Notes under the pieces: generated by a model
The model's input: only the letters and a program-made list of their open reading frames with translations
What the model was told of the DNA's origin: nothing
The model's database searches: none
In this document: positions 36,953 to 46,014 of the stretch, in pieces
How the letters are laid out: each line of letters starts with the position of its first letter
How positions within the stretch are numbered: position 1 is the first letter of the stretch
Made by a program: the position numbers and the translations under genes
NCBI GenBank assembly: GCA_002700385.1
Contig: PADC01000011.1
Location: forward strand, 93,189 to 157,188
DNA from: Cycloclasticus sp.
GTDB lineage: Bacteria > Pseudomonadota > Gammaproteobacteria > Methylococcales > Cycloclasticaceae
Direction: 5' to 3'
DNA length: 64,000 nt

Positions 36953-37778
36953 GGGACGCCGCTAAAGGTAATAATTTCGATAAACGGCTTTTTCTTGCTT
37001 TCTCGGGATCGTGAAATTTCTCTTCAGGAATCCCATGTGCTTCCAACATATCTCTAATCACCATCGGATGCTTCCTTGCATGCATCATTTCTAGCCCTTC
37101 TAATAAAACATTCAGGTGTGCTGCATGCTCAGCCGTTCTTTTTTCTAATTTAATCGCCAGTGGCTTGCAAACTAAATTGGCAACAATCAAACCATAGAGT
37201 GTTGTCAGCAAAGCAAAACCCATTGTCGCTCCCACTTCTTCTAGGCCGACATCACCCAAGCCATACAACATATGGATCATACCCAGCAAAGTGCCCAACA
37301 TGCCAAAGGCAGGCGCATAACTCGACATTAATCGTAATATTTGTGACTTCTCTTGGTCGGCTAGCAACAAGCGGGCTCGTTCTTTTCGCATAATATTATT
37401 CACATCTTCTGATGAACAGCGATCTAGAATGAGTTGAACCCCCTTGATCAACAAGGGCTGTTGAGCCAGTTTAATTTCCTGCTCAAGCACTCGAATTTGT
37501 GACGAGCGATATAAATAGGCGCAACGAAGCAATTGTTTGAATTCCGCACGGCCATGAAAAGCCGCGACCTGACCCCGAATAGCCTCGGGTATGTCGCGTA
37601 ACAACTGAAGCACTTTATGATGAGGCTTACTCAACATAACAGCACATAACGTACCGCCTATAACGACTAATAGGCCGGGAACATTAACCAGGGCAAATAA
37701 ATGCCCCGGAGAAATCAAAACAACCACCGAAACTAATAGCACCAATAAGGTTAAATTAAAAACCGTTAAAAAGCGCAT
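36942..37778 (-). CDS. MotA-like proton-channel stator protein
   Basis: A 278-residue MotA/TolQ/ExbB-type channel protein with four hydrophobic segments. The family signature PAFGMLGTLLGMIHMLYGLG (third helix) and MGFALLTTLYGLIVANLVCKP (fourth helix) are clear. Between the second and third helices lies a basic cytoplasmic loop. It overlaps the MotB-like gene by 11 bases, so the two form a stator complex. By resemblance it is nearer MotC/PomA than TolQ. The gene lies apart from flagellar clusters. Confidence 0.85.
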   Translation of the reverse strand: MRFLTVFNLTLLVLLVSVVVLISPGHLFALVNVPGLLVVIGGTLCAVMLSKPHHKVLQLLRDIPEAIRGQVAAFHGRAEFKQLLRCAYLYRSSQIRVLEQEIKLAQQPLLIKGVQLILDRCSSEDVNNIMRKERARLLLADQEKSQILRLMSSYAPAFGMLGTLLGMIHMLYGLGDVGLEEVGATMGFALLTTLYGLIVANLVCKPLAIKLEKRTAEHAAHLNVLLEGLEMMHARKHPMVIRDMLEAHGIPEEKFHDPEKARKSRLSKLLPLAASHVD

Positions 37779-37944
37779 AACTGTTCACCTTCATCTAATA
37801 ACAATAAAAAGTAAACAGCAATTGACGTGCCGATATTGAAAAAACTTTTAAAAACAGTTAGTTAAAATTTTTTATGCGCTTTAATAACACCATGCGCCTG
37901 TGTTTATTTTGCTGTAACGGCAACTGTTTGCCGCCTTGGTCAAA

Positions 37945-38427
37945 TTAATCGCGGAGATTCTTAAACTGCAAAGGAATGCCCAGCCCTTCTGCTTTCAACA
38001 TCGACATCACGGATTGCAAGTCATCACGTTTTTTCCCGGTCACACGGACTTGCTCATTTTGAATTTGTGCTTGAACTTTAAATTTTTTTTCTTTAATCAG
38101 CTTAGTAATTTTTTTTGCTGACTCACTATCCAGCCCTTCCTTGATGATAATTTTCTGTCTTGCTTTTAAGCCAGACTCTTCAGCGGGTTGAGTCTCCATA
38201 CAATCAACATCCACACCTCGACGAGACAATTTTATACGGAAAATATCAAGCATTTGCCCTAATTGAAATTTAGACTCCCCCAGCAAGGTGACTTCATGGC
38301 CACTCAGCTCAAAAGACGCGTCTTTTCCTTTAAAATCATACCGCGTTGTCACCTCTTTGTTTGCCTGATCAACTGCATTAGTTAACTCATGCATATCCAC
38401 TTCTGAAACCACATCGAACGATGGCAT
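37945..38427 (-). CDS. yajQ: YajQ family nucleotide-binding protein
   Basis: A 160-residue protein of two ferredoxin-like domains. It begins PSFDVVSEVDMHELTNAVDQ. KEVTTRYDFKGKDASFE and KKITKLIKEKKFKVQAQIQ follow, and QLGQMLDIFRIKLSRRGVD also matches YajQ closely. Some YajQ proteins bind c-di-GMP and act on transcription. This copy lies next to a GGDEF-EAL protein and in a window with a LapD system, so a link to c-di-GMP is reasonable but not shown. It stands alone, 85 bases downstream of the GGDEF-EAL gene. Confidence 0.93.
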   Translation of the reverse strand: MPSFDVVSEVDMHELTNAVDQANKEVTTRYDFKGKDASFELSGHEVTLLGESKFQLGQMLDIFRIKLSRRGVDVDCMETQPAEESGLKARQKIIIKEGLDSESAKKITKLIKEKKFKVQAQIQNEQVRVTGKKRDDLQSVMSMLKAEGLGIPLQFKNLRD

Positions 38428-38512
38428 AAACCCTCCTATTTATTGTCCATCGGATTATTTTATCGAGCTGAGAAAAAAAGCCAAGGGCTAAACTTTATAG
38501 AAACAAGCTTAC

Positions 38513-41026
38513 TTATTGGATAAAAGCCTTCTGTTGCAGCTCATCAAGCATTGAGAACATCTCATCGACTAACGCATATAAATCTGGGCATTTTTTTTGA
38601 GCCAAGCCCGTTTGCCCATCAACATACAAATGGACAATCTCATTTCCAACACGATGAAACTCTCTGTGAATTGGATCTATATCTCTAAACACCTGTAAAT
38701 CGCCAAAACGTTGAAAACCATCTGACTGATACCAAGCACCAAATCGGCACTGTGATTCATGTGTAAATTGAGCACGTTCTAGCGGCAAAACCCCCTTTTC
38801 AATTTGTTTAGCGACTTTGTTCACCCATTCTTTAATATCGTACTGCGCCACCAATAATGGGAAAGCATTTAAATCCCAATCTGAATTTGACCAGGCTCGC
38901 CACTTAGGGTCCAACACGAATTGTTTTGCCCAATGAGCCACTTCACCGGACGGCATCGGCCCGGAAACCCCAAAACCTTGCGCCACATCACAACCTAATC
39001 TCATCAGGAGCACACCTTGCTCAATGGTTTCCACACCCTCGCCAATAACTTCATGCCCAAAAGTCACTGCCAAACTGGAAATAGCTTGCACTAACGCCAA
39101 ATCCCCCTTATCGTTCAATATGTTACGTACAAATGATTGATCAATTTTGATCACATTGACAGCTAAACGCTTAAGGTAACTCAGTGACGAATAGCCTGTT
39201 CCAAAATCATCCAGTGCAAAACGAACACCTAGCGCTTTACATTCTTCTATGACTTTTTGCACATGTTGAAGGTCGCCTAATACAACGGACTCAAGAATTT
39301 CTATCTCTAATTTTTCAGGTTTTATATGTGGAAACCGGCGTAAAACAGATTTAAGCCTACTGGTGAAACTAGAAAGGTGGAAATGCTTCGCCGTGATATT
39401 AACACTAACCGACCAATCATGCCCTTGCTCCTGCCAATTATCTAATTGGGTCAACACCCTTTCTAGTACCCAATCACCTACACGAATACTCAGCTCATCC
39501 TGTTCAATATACGGCAGAAAATCCAAAGGGGGAATAACCCCCTCTTCAGGATGGTTCCATCGTATTAAAGCTTCCATACCAACAATATCACCCGTCCGCA
39601 TATTCACTTTTGGCTGATAATAAAGCTCAAATTCATCCGCTAACAACCCTTGTTCTATCCTGCCAATTAACTGTTGAGAACTGCTGACTTGTTGATCTTG
39701 TTCCACATCAAACCAATGCACTCTGTTTCTACCTGCCTGCTTTGCAACAAACATGGCTTGATCAGCATGTCTCAGCAACAAATCAGCATCCGCATCATCG
39801 TCAGGGTACATCGTCACCCCAATACTACAGGAAATAACAAAACGCTTACCTTCTAAAAAATAGGGTTCCGCAATAGCGGATCGAATTCTCTGAATGGCTT
39901 GATAAAATTCTGTTCTGTCATCCATATTACCCAGTAACAAAACAAACTCATCTCCCCCAAGACGAGCAACGGTATCATCCTGCCGTAAATATTGCTTAAA
40001 ACGGCTGGCTATCTCGATTAATAACAAATCACCTACTGCATGGCCATGTTCGTCGTTCACTGGCTTAAATTCATCAATATCCACCATGCAAACAGCCAGC
40101 GATTTTTGATGCCGATCTGCAGCATACACTGCCTGCTTAAATCGCTCGGCTAGTAGCACCCTATTCGGCAGTCGCGTTAGTGAATCATGTGTAGCATGCC
40201 ATTGCAATTCACTGTCCTTTTGTTCCGACAGCTCATTAAGAGTTAAAACATAGCCTAGCGCTGTTCCATCATTCAGGCATTGCCGTTCTAACGAAGCTTC
40301 AACTTTAACATCCGCTCCAGCTGCCCCTCTCACTATACCCATTGAAAATCGAAAGGGCGCTTGCTCATCGCCCTGAAAGCAATCTTTAAACGATTTACCC
40401 GATAATGAATCAACCAAGCTCAACCGTGACGTCACCGGTTTACCCATTGCGTCTAGAAGCGAGTAGCCCGTTAATTGGCAAGCCGCCTGATTCATATAGG
40501 TGACTTCTCCCGTTAGCGACGTGGTAATAACGCTGGTTTCTTTGGCTGGCGCATGAAGTGCAACAGTGTCTTTTTTTGAATGAAGGGCGTTTTGCCTATG
40601 TTTTTCCTGTGACAAATCTATCAAACTCAGCTGATGAAATACGTCATCATGCAGTTTAAAAGCACTCACGGTAGCCTCAACGGGGAAGGCATCATCCGAC
40701 CCATATTTCTTGCAAATGCACTCTGCTGTCGCCGTCCCTTCAATATTGGCCACTTGGACAAGATCTTCAAACAAATTTTTTAATGTAACACCATTCGGCT
40801 GCATCAACGGCGCTAAATCTTGCCAATGCGTATTGAGAAAAACATCAACGGTCGGTATAGCAAACATTGTTAGCGTTGCTTTGTTTAAGTCAACGATCCC
40901 TGATTCACCATAGATGATGATAGGATGGGGGCTTAAATCAAAGATTGCGCGATAGCGATCAATTTCATCACTATGCAATTGCTCGTCACCCTTCTTTAAG
41001 CGTAAATGTATTCCACATTCTTCCAT
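38513..41026 (-). CDS. PAS-PAS-GGDEF-EAL protein with C-terminal CZB-like domain
   Basis: An 837-residue soluble c-di-GMP enzyme. Two PAS domains cover roughly residues 25-140 and 165-270. The GGDEF domain (from about 275) has an intact RLGGDEFVLLLG near 355. The EAL domain has GMEALIRWNHPEEG near 484 and DDFGTGYSSLSYLK, so both activities look possible. A C-terminal domain (about 730-835) matches the chemoreceptor zinc-binding (CZB) type: CRFGAWY and HREFH are present. The first zinc His expected 21-28 residues before the Cys is absent. No membrane helix is seen. It may sense zinc or redox state and set c-di-GMP. It is not in an operon. Confidence 0.9.
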   Translation of the reverse strand: MEECGIHLRLKKGDEQLHSDEIDRYRAIFDLSPHPIIIYGESGIVDLNKATLTMFAIPTVDVFLNTHWQDLAPLMQPNGVTLKNLFEDLVQVANIEGTATAECICKKYGSDDAFPVEATVSAFKLHDDVFHQLSLIDLSQEKHRQNALHSKKDTVALHAPAKETSVITTSLTGEVTYMNQAACQLTGYSLLDAMGKPVTSRLSLVDSLSGKSFKDCFQGDEQAPFRFSMGIVRGAAGADVKVEASLERQCLNDGTALGYVLTLNELSEQKDSELQWHATHDSLTRLPNRVLLAERFKQAVYAADRHQKSLAVCMVDIDEFKPVNDEHGHAVGDLLLIEIASRFKQYLRQDDTVARLGGDEFVLLLGNMDDRTEFYQAIQRIRSAIAEPYFLEGKRFVISCSIGVTMYPDDDADADLLLRHADQAMFVAKQAGRNRVHWFDVEQDQQVSSSQQLIGRIEQGLLADEFELYYQPKVNMRTGDIVGMEALIRWNHPEEGVIPPLDFLPYIEQDELSIRVGDWVLERVLTQLDNWQEQGHDWSVSVNITAKHFHLSSFTSRLKSVLRRFPHIKPEKLEIEILESVVLGDLQHVQKVIEECKALGVRFALDDFGTGYSSLSYLKRLAVNVIKIDQSFVRNILNDKGDLALVQAISSLAVTFGHEVIGEGVETIEQGVLLMRLGCDVAQGFGVSGPMPSGEVAHWAKQFVLDPKWRAWSNSDWDLNAFPLLVAQYDIKEWVNKVAKQIEKGVLPLERAQFTHESQCRFGAWYQSDGFQRFGDLQVFRDIDPIHREFHRVGNEIVHLYVDGQTGLAQKKCPDLYALVDEMFSMLDELQQKAFIQ

Positions 41027-41152
41027 AAAATTATCGAAAACTTGTCCTTCAGTTCTCTAAAGTTGCGTCAAATTACTTGAAGCATAGATCAGCTTTTTTA
41101 TAAATCAATGATAGTATTCATATTTTTTATTTCTCAGCAAACAAACATCACT

Positions 41153-41926
41153 TTACTTTTTTCGAAGATCTCGAATCGTGTCGTATGCTTCTGTTATTTC
41201 TTGAGTCTTTTCTTTTGCTATTTTCATCATTTCATCCGGCAACCCTTTAGACACTAATTTGTCGGGATGATGCTGACTGATTAAACGGCGGTATGCTTTT
41301 TTTACGTCCGCATCTGTGGCCGTTTCACTCACACCCAAAATGGCATAAGCTTCTTCGGGCGTAGAGCGGCTTTGTTGATGCGTCCCACGTCGCTGACTGG
41401 CGCCCAGCATGCGTTTTAACTGCTCATAAGCAAAGTGTGGGATACCTAAACGACCGCAGATATGGATCAATATCTGGTCTTCCGCCTCATCAAGCTCTCC
41501 ATCAGCAAACGCCGCTTGAAGCTGAACTTCAATAAACATACGAATTAAATTCTTCTGACGCTGACACGCTTGTTTAAACTCACCTAATTCAGCATCCAAA
41601 TCAAAGCCCGCTTCCTTACCACGATTAAATTGAGCAATCGCCTCTTTCTTCATGTCAGCGGACAACTCCATTTGAGCCATGACCCGCTGCGCCATTTGAA
41701 TTTCTTCTTCCGACACCTGCCCATCTGCTTTGGCAATATGCCCCATAATGGCGAACGTTGATTTGAAAAAAATCTTTTTAATGCGCTGCTGGCGTTCGGG
41801 GTCAAATGGGTTCTGCGCCATCCCAATATCAAAACGATGACCGATGTAAACGCCCAATAACGCTCCCAGTGTGCCGAGCGTCATGTAACCAAACACACCA
41901 CCTAATAATTTTCCTGTCCACCTCAT
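41153..41926 (-). CDS. djlA: DnaJ-like co-chaperone DjlA
   Basis: Membrane-anchored J-protein that recruits DnaK. The 257 residues begin with one glycine-rich membrane helix (GGVFGYMTLGTLGALLGVYI). A TerB-like acidic helical region follows (SEEEIQMAQRVMAQM, FADGELDEAEDQILI). A C-terminal J domain contains YAILGVSETATDADVKKAYR and the essential HPD in SQHHPDKLVSKG. Length and order are standard for DjlA. It is a single gene, divergent from purC. Confidence 0.94.
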   Translation of the reverse strand: MRWTGKLLGGVFGYMTLGTLGALLGVYIGHRFDIGMAQNPFDPERQQRIKKIFFKSTFAIMGHIAKADGQVSEEEIQMAQRVMAQMELSADMKKEAIAQFNRGKEAGFDLDAELGEFKQACQRQKNLIRMFIEVQLQAAFADGELDEAEDQILIHICGRLGIPHFAYEQLKRMLGASQRRGTHQQSRSTPEEAYAILGVSETATDADVKKAYRRLISQHHPDKLVSKGLPDEMMKIAKEKTQEITEAYDTIRDLRKK

Positions 41927-42006
41927 CGTTCCACACCTTTTACTTGCAAAATTGTTAATAAAATTAGATCATTAGCAGTTTTTCAACTCGGTAAATTTAA
42001 AATCAA

Positions 42007-42897
42007 ATGACTATTCCCGCATCACTACACGACGCCAACCTAGATAGCCTACCCCTGATTCACAAAGGCAAAGTACGAGACATTTACGATATTGATGATC
42101 AACACATGTTAATTGTAACAACCGATCGTTTATCTGCTTTTGACGTTATTCTACCTGATCCTATTCCTGGCAAGGGCATTGTGCTCAATGAAGTCTCTAA
42201 CTTTTGGTTTGAAAAACTAGCACACTTCATTCCCAACCAATTATCCAAACTGACTCTCGATCAAGTGCTCGATAATAAAGACGATTGCCAGCGGTTAGAA
42301 AAACGCGGCATCATCGTTAAAAAGCTAAAGCCCTTACCGATAGAAGCCATTGTTCGTGGTTATTTGATCGGCTCCGGATGGAAAGACTACCAAAAATCGG
42401 GGCACGTATGTGGTATCCAGTTACCGGCTGATTTACAGCAAGCCTCACAATTGCCCGAAGCGATCTACACACCCTCAACCAAAGCAGCCGTCGGCGATCA
42501 TGACGAAAACATTTCATACGAACAAACCATTGAATTACTGGGTGAAGAACTGGCCAAGCAAGTACGGGATATCAGCCTAACCCTGTACACAACTGCGGCT
42601 AAATATGCGCTTGAGCGCGATATCATCATTGCCGATACTAAATTTGAATTTGGCTTAGACGATAACGGGACCTTACACCTTATTGATGAAGTACTCACAC
42701 CTGATTCATCACGTTTTTGGGATGCTAAAGAATATAAAGTAGGCACCAGTCCTGCCAGTTTTGATAAGCAAATCGTTCGAGACTATTTAGAAACTCTCGA
42801 TTGGGACAAAACAGACCCCGGCCCCACCCTACCCGTGGAAATTGCAGAAAAAACCGCCGCAAAATACCGTGAGGCTCAAGCACTGTTAACCAGATAA
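42007..42897 (+). CDS. purC: SAICAR synthetase PurC (long form)
   Basis: Joins CAIR and aspartate in purine synthesis. The 296 residues make it the longer variant, as in yeast Ade1, rather than the 237-residue E. coli form. Seen are [72 protein letters not shown] and [16 protein letters not shown] clear terminator hairpin follows the stop and is shared with the convergent amtB. Confidence 0.97.
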   Translation: MTIPASLHDANLDSLPLIHKGKVRDIYDIDDQHMLIVTTDRLSAFDVILPDPIPGKGIVLNEVSNFWFEKLAHFIPNQLSKLTLDQVLDNKDDCQRLEKRGIIVKKLKPLPIEAIVRGYLIGSGWKDYQKSGHVCGIQLPADLQQASQLPEAIYTPSTKAAVGDHDENISYEQTIELLGEELAKQVRDISLTLYTTAAKYALERDIIIADTKFEFGLDDNGTLHLIDEVLTPDSSRFWDAKEYKVGTSPASFDKQIVRDYLETLDWDKTDPGPTLPVEIAEKTAAKYREAQALLTR

Positions 42898-42914
42898 ACG
42901 TTTTTTTTAAAACA

Positions 42915-42943
42915 AAAAAAGGGCGCCTGAGGCGCCCTTTTTT
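42915..42943. terminator. Bidirectional rho-independent terminator, purC/amtB
   Basis: Perfect stem GGGCGCC (42921-42927) and GGCGCCC (42931-42937) with a TGA loop. An A run lies on the left and a T run on the right, so it can stop transcripts from both convergent genes. Confidence 0.95.
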
Positions 42944-42963
42944 ATACCTACTAAGGTGATCTC

Positions 42964-44244
42964 TTATTGTTTATTCATAAACTCTGGGTAAGCTTCCATA
43001 CCACACTCACTCAGATCAACACCTTCGTATTCTTCTTCCTCTGAAACTCGAATACCCATAACAGCTTTCAGGATACCCCAAACGATAAGGCTTGCTACGA
43101 AAACCCATCCAAATATAGTCGCCGCACCAATTAATTGACCGGAAAAGCTAACGCCGTCATTTGTTAAAGGCACCAATAAAAGGCCCAACAAACCACACAC
43201 ACCATGAACCGAAATAGCACCCACAGGGTCATCAATTTTCATTTTATCTAAAGTCACAATTGATAGCACAACCAAGACACCCCCTGCCGCACCAAATAAA
43301 GTCGCTTCTAATGCTGTAGGTGTAGAAGGTTCAGCCGTAATGGCCACAAGACCTGCCAATGCACCGTTTAGTAACATCGTTAAATCGGCTTTGCCAAACA
43401 TCATACGAGCAACGATAAGCGACGCAATCGCACCACCTGCAGCAGCAGCATTTGTGTTTAAGAAAACCATCGCAACTGAGTTAGCACTGGCAATATCGCC
43501 TAGCTTAAGCACTGAACCACCGTTAAAGCCAAACCAACCCATCCATAAAATAAATGTGCCTAATGTGGCTAATGGTAAATTCGCACCTGGAATCGGATGG
43601 ATTTCACCATTTGGACCATATTTACCCTTACGAGCACCTAGCAATAAAACACCTGCTAAGGCAGCTGCTGCACCCGCCATATGCACGATACCTGAACCCG
43701 CAAAATCTGAGAAACCAAGGTCACCCAAGTTATACAGTCCAAAAACATTATCGCCATTCCATGTCCATGCGCCTTCCATCGGATAGATAAAGCCAGTCAT
43801 CACCACTGCAAATGCTAGGAAAGCCCAAAGCTTCATACGTTCAGCAACCGCGCCTGACACGATAGACATCGCAGTCGCTACGAATACCACTTGAAAGAAA
43901 AAGTCAGAAGCATTTGAATAAACAGCACCACCATCAAAGCCAGCTTCTTTAGACTCAGCCAATACAGTCGCTGTCAGGGCATCTGCATTCGCTGCGCCAT
44001 CAAGTTCAATACCGCTCAGCATTACACCACCGCCGTACATTACTTCATAGCCGTACACTAGGTACATAATGCAAGAAATGGCATAAAGCGCAACGTTCTT
44101 CGTTAAAATTTCTGCCGTGTTTTTTGAGCGGACAAGGCCTGCTTCTAACATTGAGAAACCGGCTGCCATCCACATAACAAGTGCGCCACACATTAAGAAA
44201 TAAAATGTGTCAAGCGCGTATTGTAATTCTAATATTTGATCCAC
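42964..44244 (-). CDS. amtB: Ammonium transporter AmtB
   Basis: Inner-membrane ammonium channel. The 426 residues contain about eleven hydrophobic segments without a long signal peptide. Hallmarks are AAGFSMLEAGLVRSKNTAEIL near the start, FSDFAGSGIVHMAGAAAALAGV, MGWFGFNGGS and HGVCGLLGLLLVPL with pore histidines. The acidic C-terminal tail (VSEEEEYEGVDLSE) is where GlnK-type proteins dock. It lies 18 bases downstream of glnK, and the sigma-54-like promoter before glnK would drive both. The terminator behind it is shared with purC. Confidence 0.97.
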   Translation of the reverse strand: MDQILELQYALDTFYFLMCGALVMWMAAGFSMLEAGLVRSKNTAEILTKNVALYAISCIMYLVYGYEVMYGGGVMLSGIELDGAANADALTATVLAESKEAGFDGGAVYSNASDFFFQVVFVATAMSIVSGAVAERMKLWAFLAFAVVMTGFIYPMEGAWTWNGDNVFGLYNLGDLGFSDFAGSGIVHMAGAAAALAGVLLLGARKGKYGPNGEIHPIPGANLPLATLGTFILWMGWFGFNGGSVLKLGDIASANSVAMVFLNTNAAAAGGAIASLIVARMMFGKADLTMLLNGALAGLVAITAEPSTPTALEATLFGAAGGVLVVLSIVTLDKMKIDDPVGAISVHGVCGLLGLLLVPLTNDGVSFSGQLIGAATIFGWVFVASLIVWGILKAVMGIRVSEEEEYEGVDLSECGMEAYPEFMNKQ

Positions 44245-44262
44245 GTTTATATCCTCTATTAA

Positions 44263-44604
<342 letters not shown>

Positions 44605-44644
44605 TTATTCCTCGTTTCTTTTTGTCTTATGACGGAGCATATAA

Positions 44645-44660
44645 TGCATAGGTCATGCCA
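44645..44660 (-). promoter_or_regulatory. Sigma-54 promoter candidate for glnK-amtB
   Basis: On the minus strand the bases read TGGCATGACCTATGCA. The sigma-54 consensus is TGGCACG-N4-TTGCA; two bases of the motif differ and the GG-to-GC spacing is exact. GG lies at 44659-44658 and GC at 44647-44646. Transcription would start about 33 bases before the glnK ATG, which suits nitrogen control. Confidence 0.75.
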
Positions 44661-44735
44661 AACATATAAACTCTTTTTTTATCAACAACTTAATAAAAAA
44701 CGATCGATTAAATATTATGCAGACCTCATATAATT

Positions 44736-44750
44736 GAACCATATTGGTGC
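44736..44750. promoter_or_regulatory. NtrC-type enhancer site candidate
   Basis: The plus-strand sequence GAACCATATTGGTGC is an inverted repeat matching the NtrC consensus GCACCA-N3-TGGTGC at 11 of 12 bases. It lies about 77 bases upstream of the sigma-54 -24 element, a usual enhancer distance. Function is inferred from pattern and position. Confidence 0.65.
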
Positions 44751-44797
44751 GCCTTTTATGCTGGTAAAAAGAACTCATCTTTTTACTACGCGCACAA

Positions 44798-44827
44798 AAA
44801 AACGCCCCTCATTGAGGGGCGTTTTTA
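44798..44827. terminator. Rho-independent terminator after torF-type porin
   Basis: Stem CGCCCCTC (44803-44810) and GAGGGGCG (44814-44821) with an ATT loop, flanked by an A run and a T run. On the minus strand it follows the porin stop at 44847. Confidence 0.92.
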
Positions 44828-44846
44828 AAACGAATGAACGTTTAAC

Positions 44847-45515
44847 TTACAGAGACTTAGAAACAGTCAATACTAAGTTAGGGTCATCATCATTTGCTGC
44901 ATCAGCATTGTCCACATCAGTGTACGCAACTTCCCAGTCGACACCAAACATACTTGTTGAAGCAGCTAACTTCCAGTCCCAAGCATCGCCAGTATTGTCG
45001 TTCAAATCAAAATAACCAACGTGTGCAGAAAGCGCCACGCCATTATACTCACCAAGATCAACGCCTAAATCAGTGTAATCACCAAGGTTGTAATCACCCA
45101 AGTCATCGCTACCAGAATCCAAACCAAAATATTGAGTCAAACTAAACATACCCATTGAAAGACCCACATAAACTTCTGTGAAATCTGTTTCAGTACCTGA
45201 AGTTGGGTAAGCGTAGTGTAAAACACCTACATCAACACCAACACCATTGAATTCACCAGCCCAACCAGCATAAACGTCAAGCTCCATGCTTTCGTCACCG
45301 CCGAAATCGACATTCGAACCCCAAACACCTGCATATAGGCCGTTACCTAAGTCAGCATCAAATCCACCTTGTATTGCTGGCGAACCATCCGTTTGAGAAA
45401 CACCACGCCATACGTAGTCAGTTGTTAATGCAACATTTCCACTTAACTCAATTGCAGATGCTGCTCCAGATGCTACCAGTAAACCAGCAACGGCTGTCGT
45501 TTTCAATAATTTCAT
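44847..45515 (-). CDS. TorF family putative outer-membrane porin
   Basis: A 222-residue outer-membrane beta-barrel protein. A signal peptide (LKTTAVAGLLVASGAASA) is followed by the TorF hallmark LTTDYVWRGVSQTDGSPAIQGG. Alternating aromatic and acidic strands follow, ending in a terminal hydrophobic strand (NLVLTVSKSL). Strong acidity (many Asp and Glu) is typical of marine outer-membrane proteins. It is close to the glnK region, but the two are separate transcripts divided by a terminator. The substrate is unknown. Confidence 0.88.
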   Translation of the reverse strand: MKLLKTTAVAGLLVASGAASAIELSGNVALTTDYVWRGVSQTDGSPAIQGGFDADLGNGLYAGVWGSNVDFGGDESMELDVYAGWAGEFNGVGVDVGVLHYAYPTSGTETDFTEVYVGLSMGMFSLTQYFGLDSGSDDLGDYNLGDYTDLGVDLGEYNGVALSAHVGYFDLNDNTGDAWDWKLAASTSMFGVDWEVAYTDVDNADAANDDDPNLVLTVSKSL

Positions 45516-45727
45516 TTTAGCTCCTTGTCATTGTTAAATTATGATATTGTTCATTGTGCTTTATTTCTTCACACAACTGTAATATTCATGTTGTTAGATT
45601 AGCACAAAAAAAAGGAATTTAATAATTTTTTGTAACCAAAAAACAACTAAATTGCACTAAACGCTTCCATAATGATTATTTTTTGCACCAAAGTTGCGCA
45701 AAAATAGCTAATATAAAAGTTCACTAG

Positions 45728-45973
45728 ATGATTGACTCAAATACCCTTGAAACCTTAACGAAAACACTAAGCGACCGTTTGCCTTCCGAGTTCACTGCGA
45801 TAAAAGAGGAAGTAGAAAAAAACTTTAAATCTATTTTGCAACAGCAATTTGCCAAATTGGATTTAGTCACACGCGAAGAGTTTGATGCCCAAAACGCCGT
45901 CCTAATAAGGACACGCGCAAAACTTGAAGCACTCGAAAAAACGCTGGCCGACCTAACAGATTGTAAAAATTAA
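45728..45973 (+). CDS. ubiK: Ubiquinone biosynthesis accessory factor UbiK
   Basis: An 81-residue coiled-coil protein of the BMFP/YqiC family. It assists the cytoplasmic Ubi complex in aerobic ubiquinone synthesis. It shows LTKTLSDRLPSEFTAIKEEVE then LQQQFAKLDLVTREEFDAQN, followed by a heptad-rich tail. It precedes the comM/yifB gene by 41 bases, and the two are probably co-transcribed, as in many gammaproteobacteria. Confidence 0.9.
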   Translation: MIDSNTLETLTKTLSDRLPSEFTAIKEEVEKNFKSILQQQFAKLDLVTREEFDAQNAVLIRTRAKLEALEKTLADLTDCKN

Positions 45974-46014
45974 ACGCCTGTAATCAACCATGGCCTTTAG
46001 GAAAGGATTCCATC

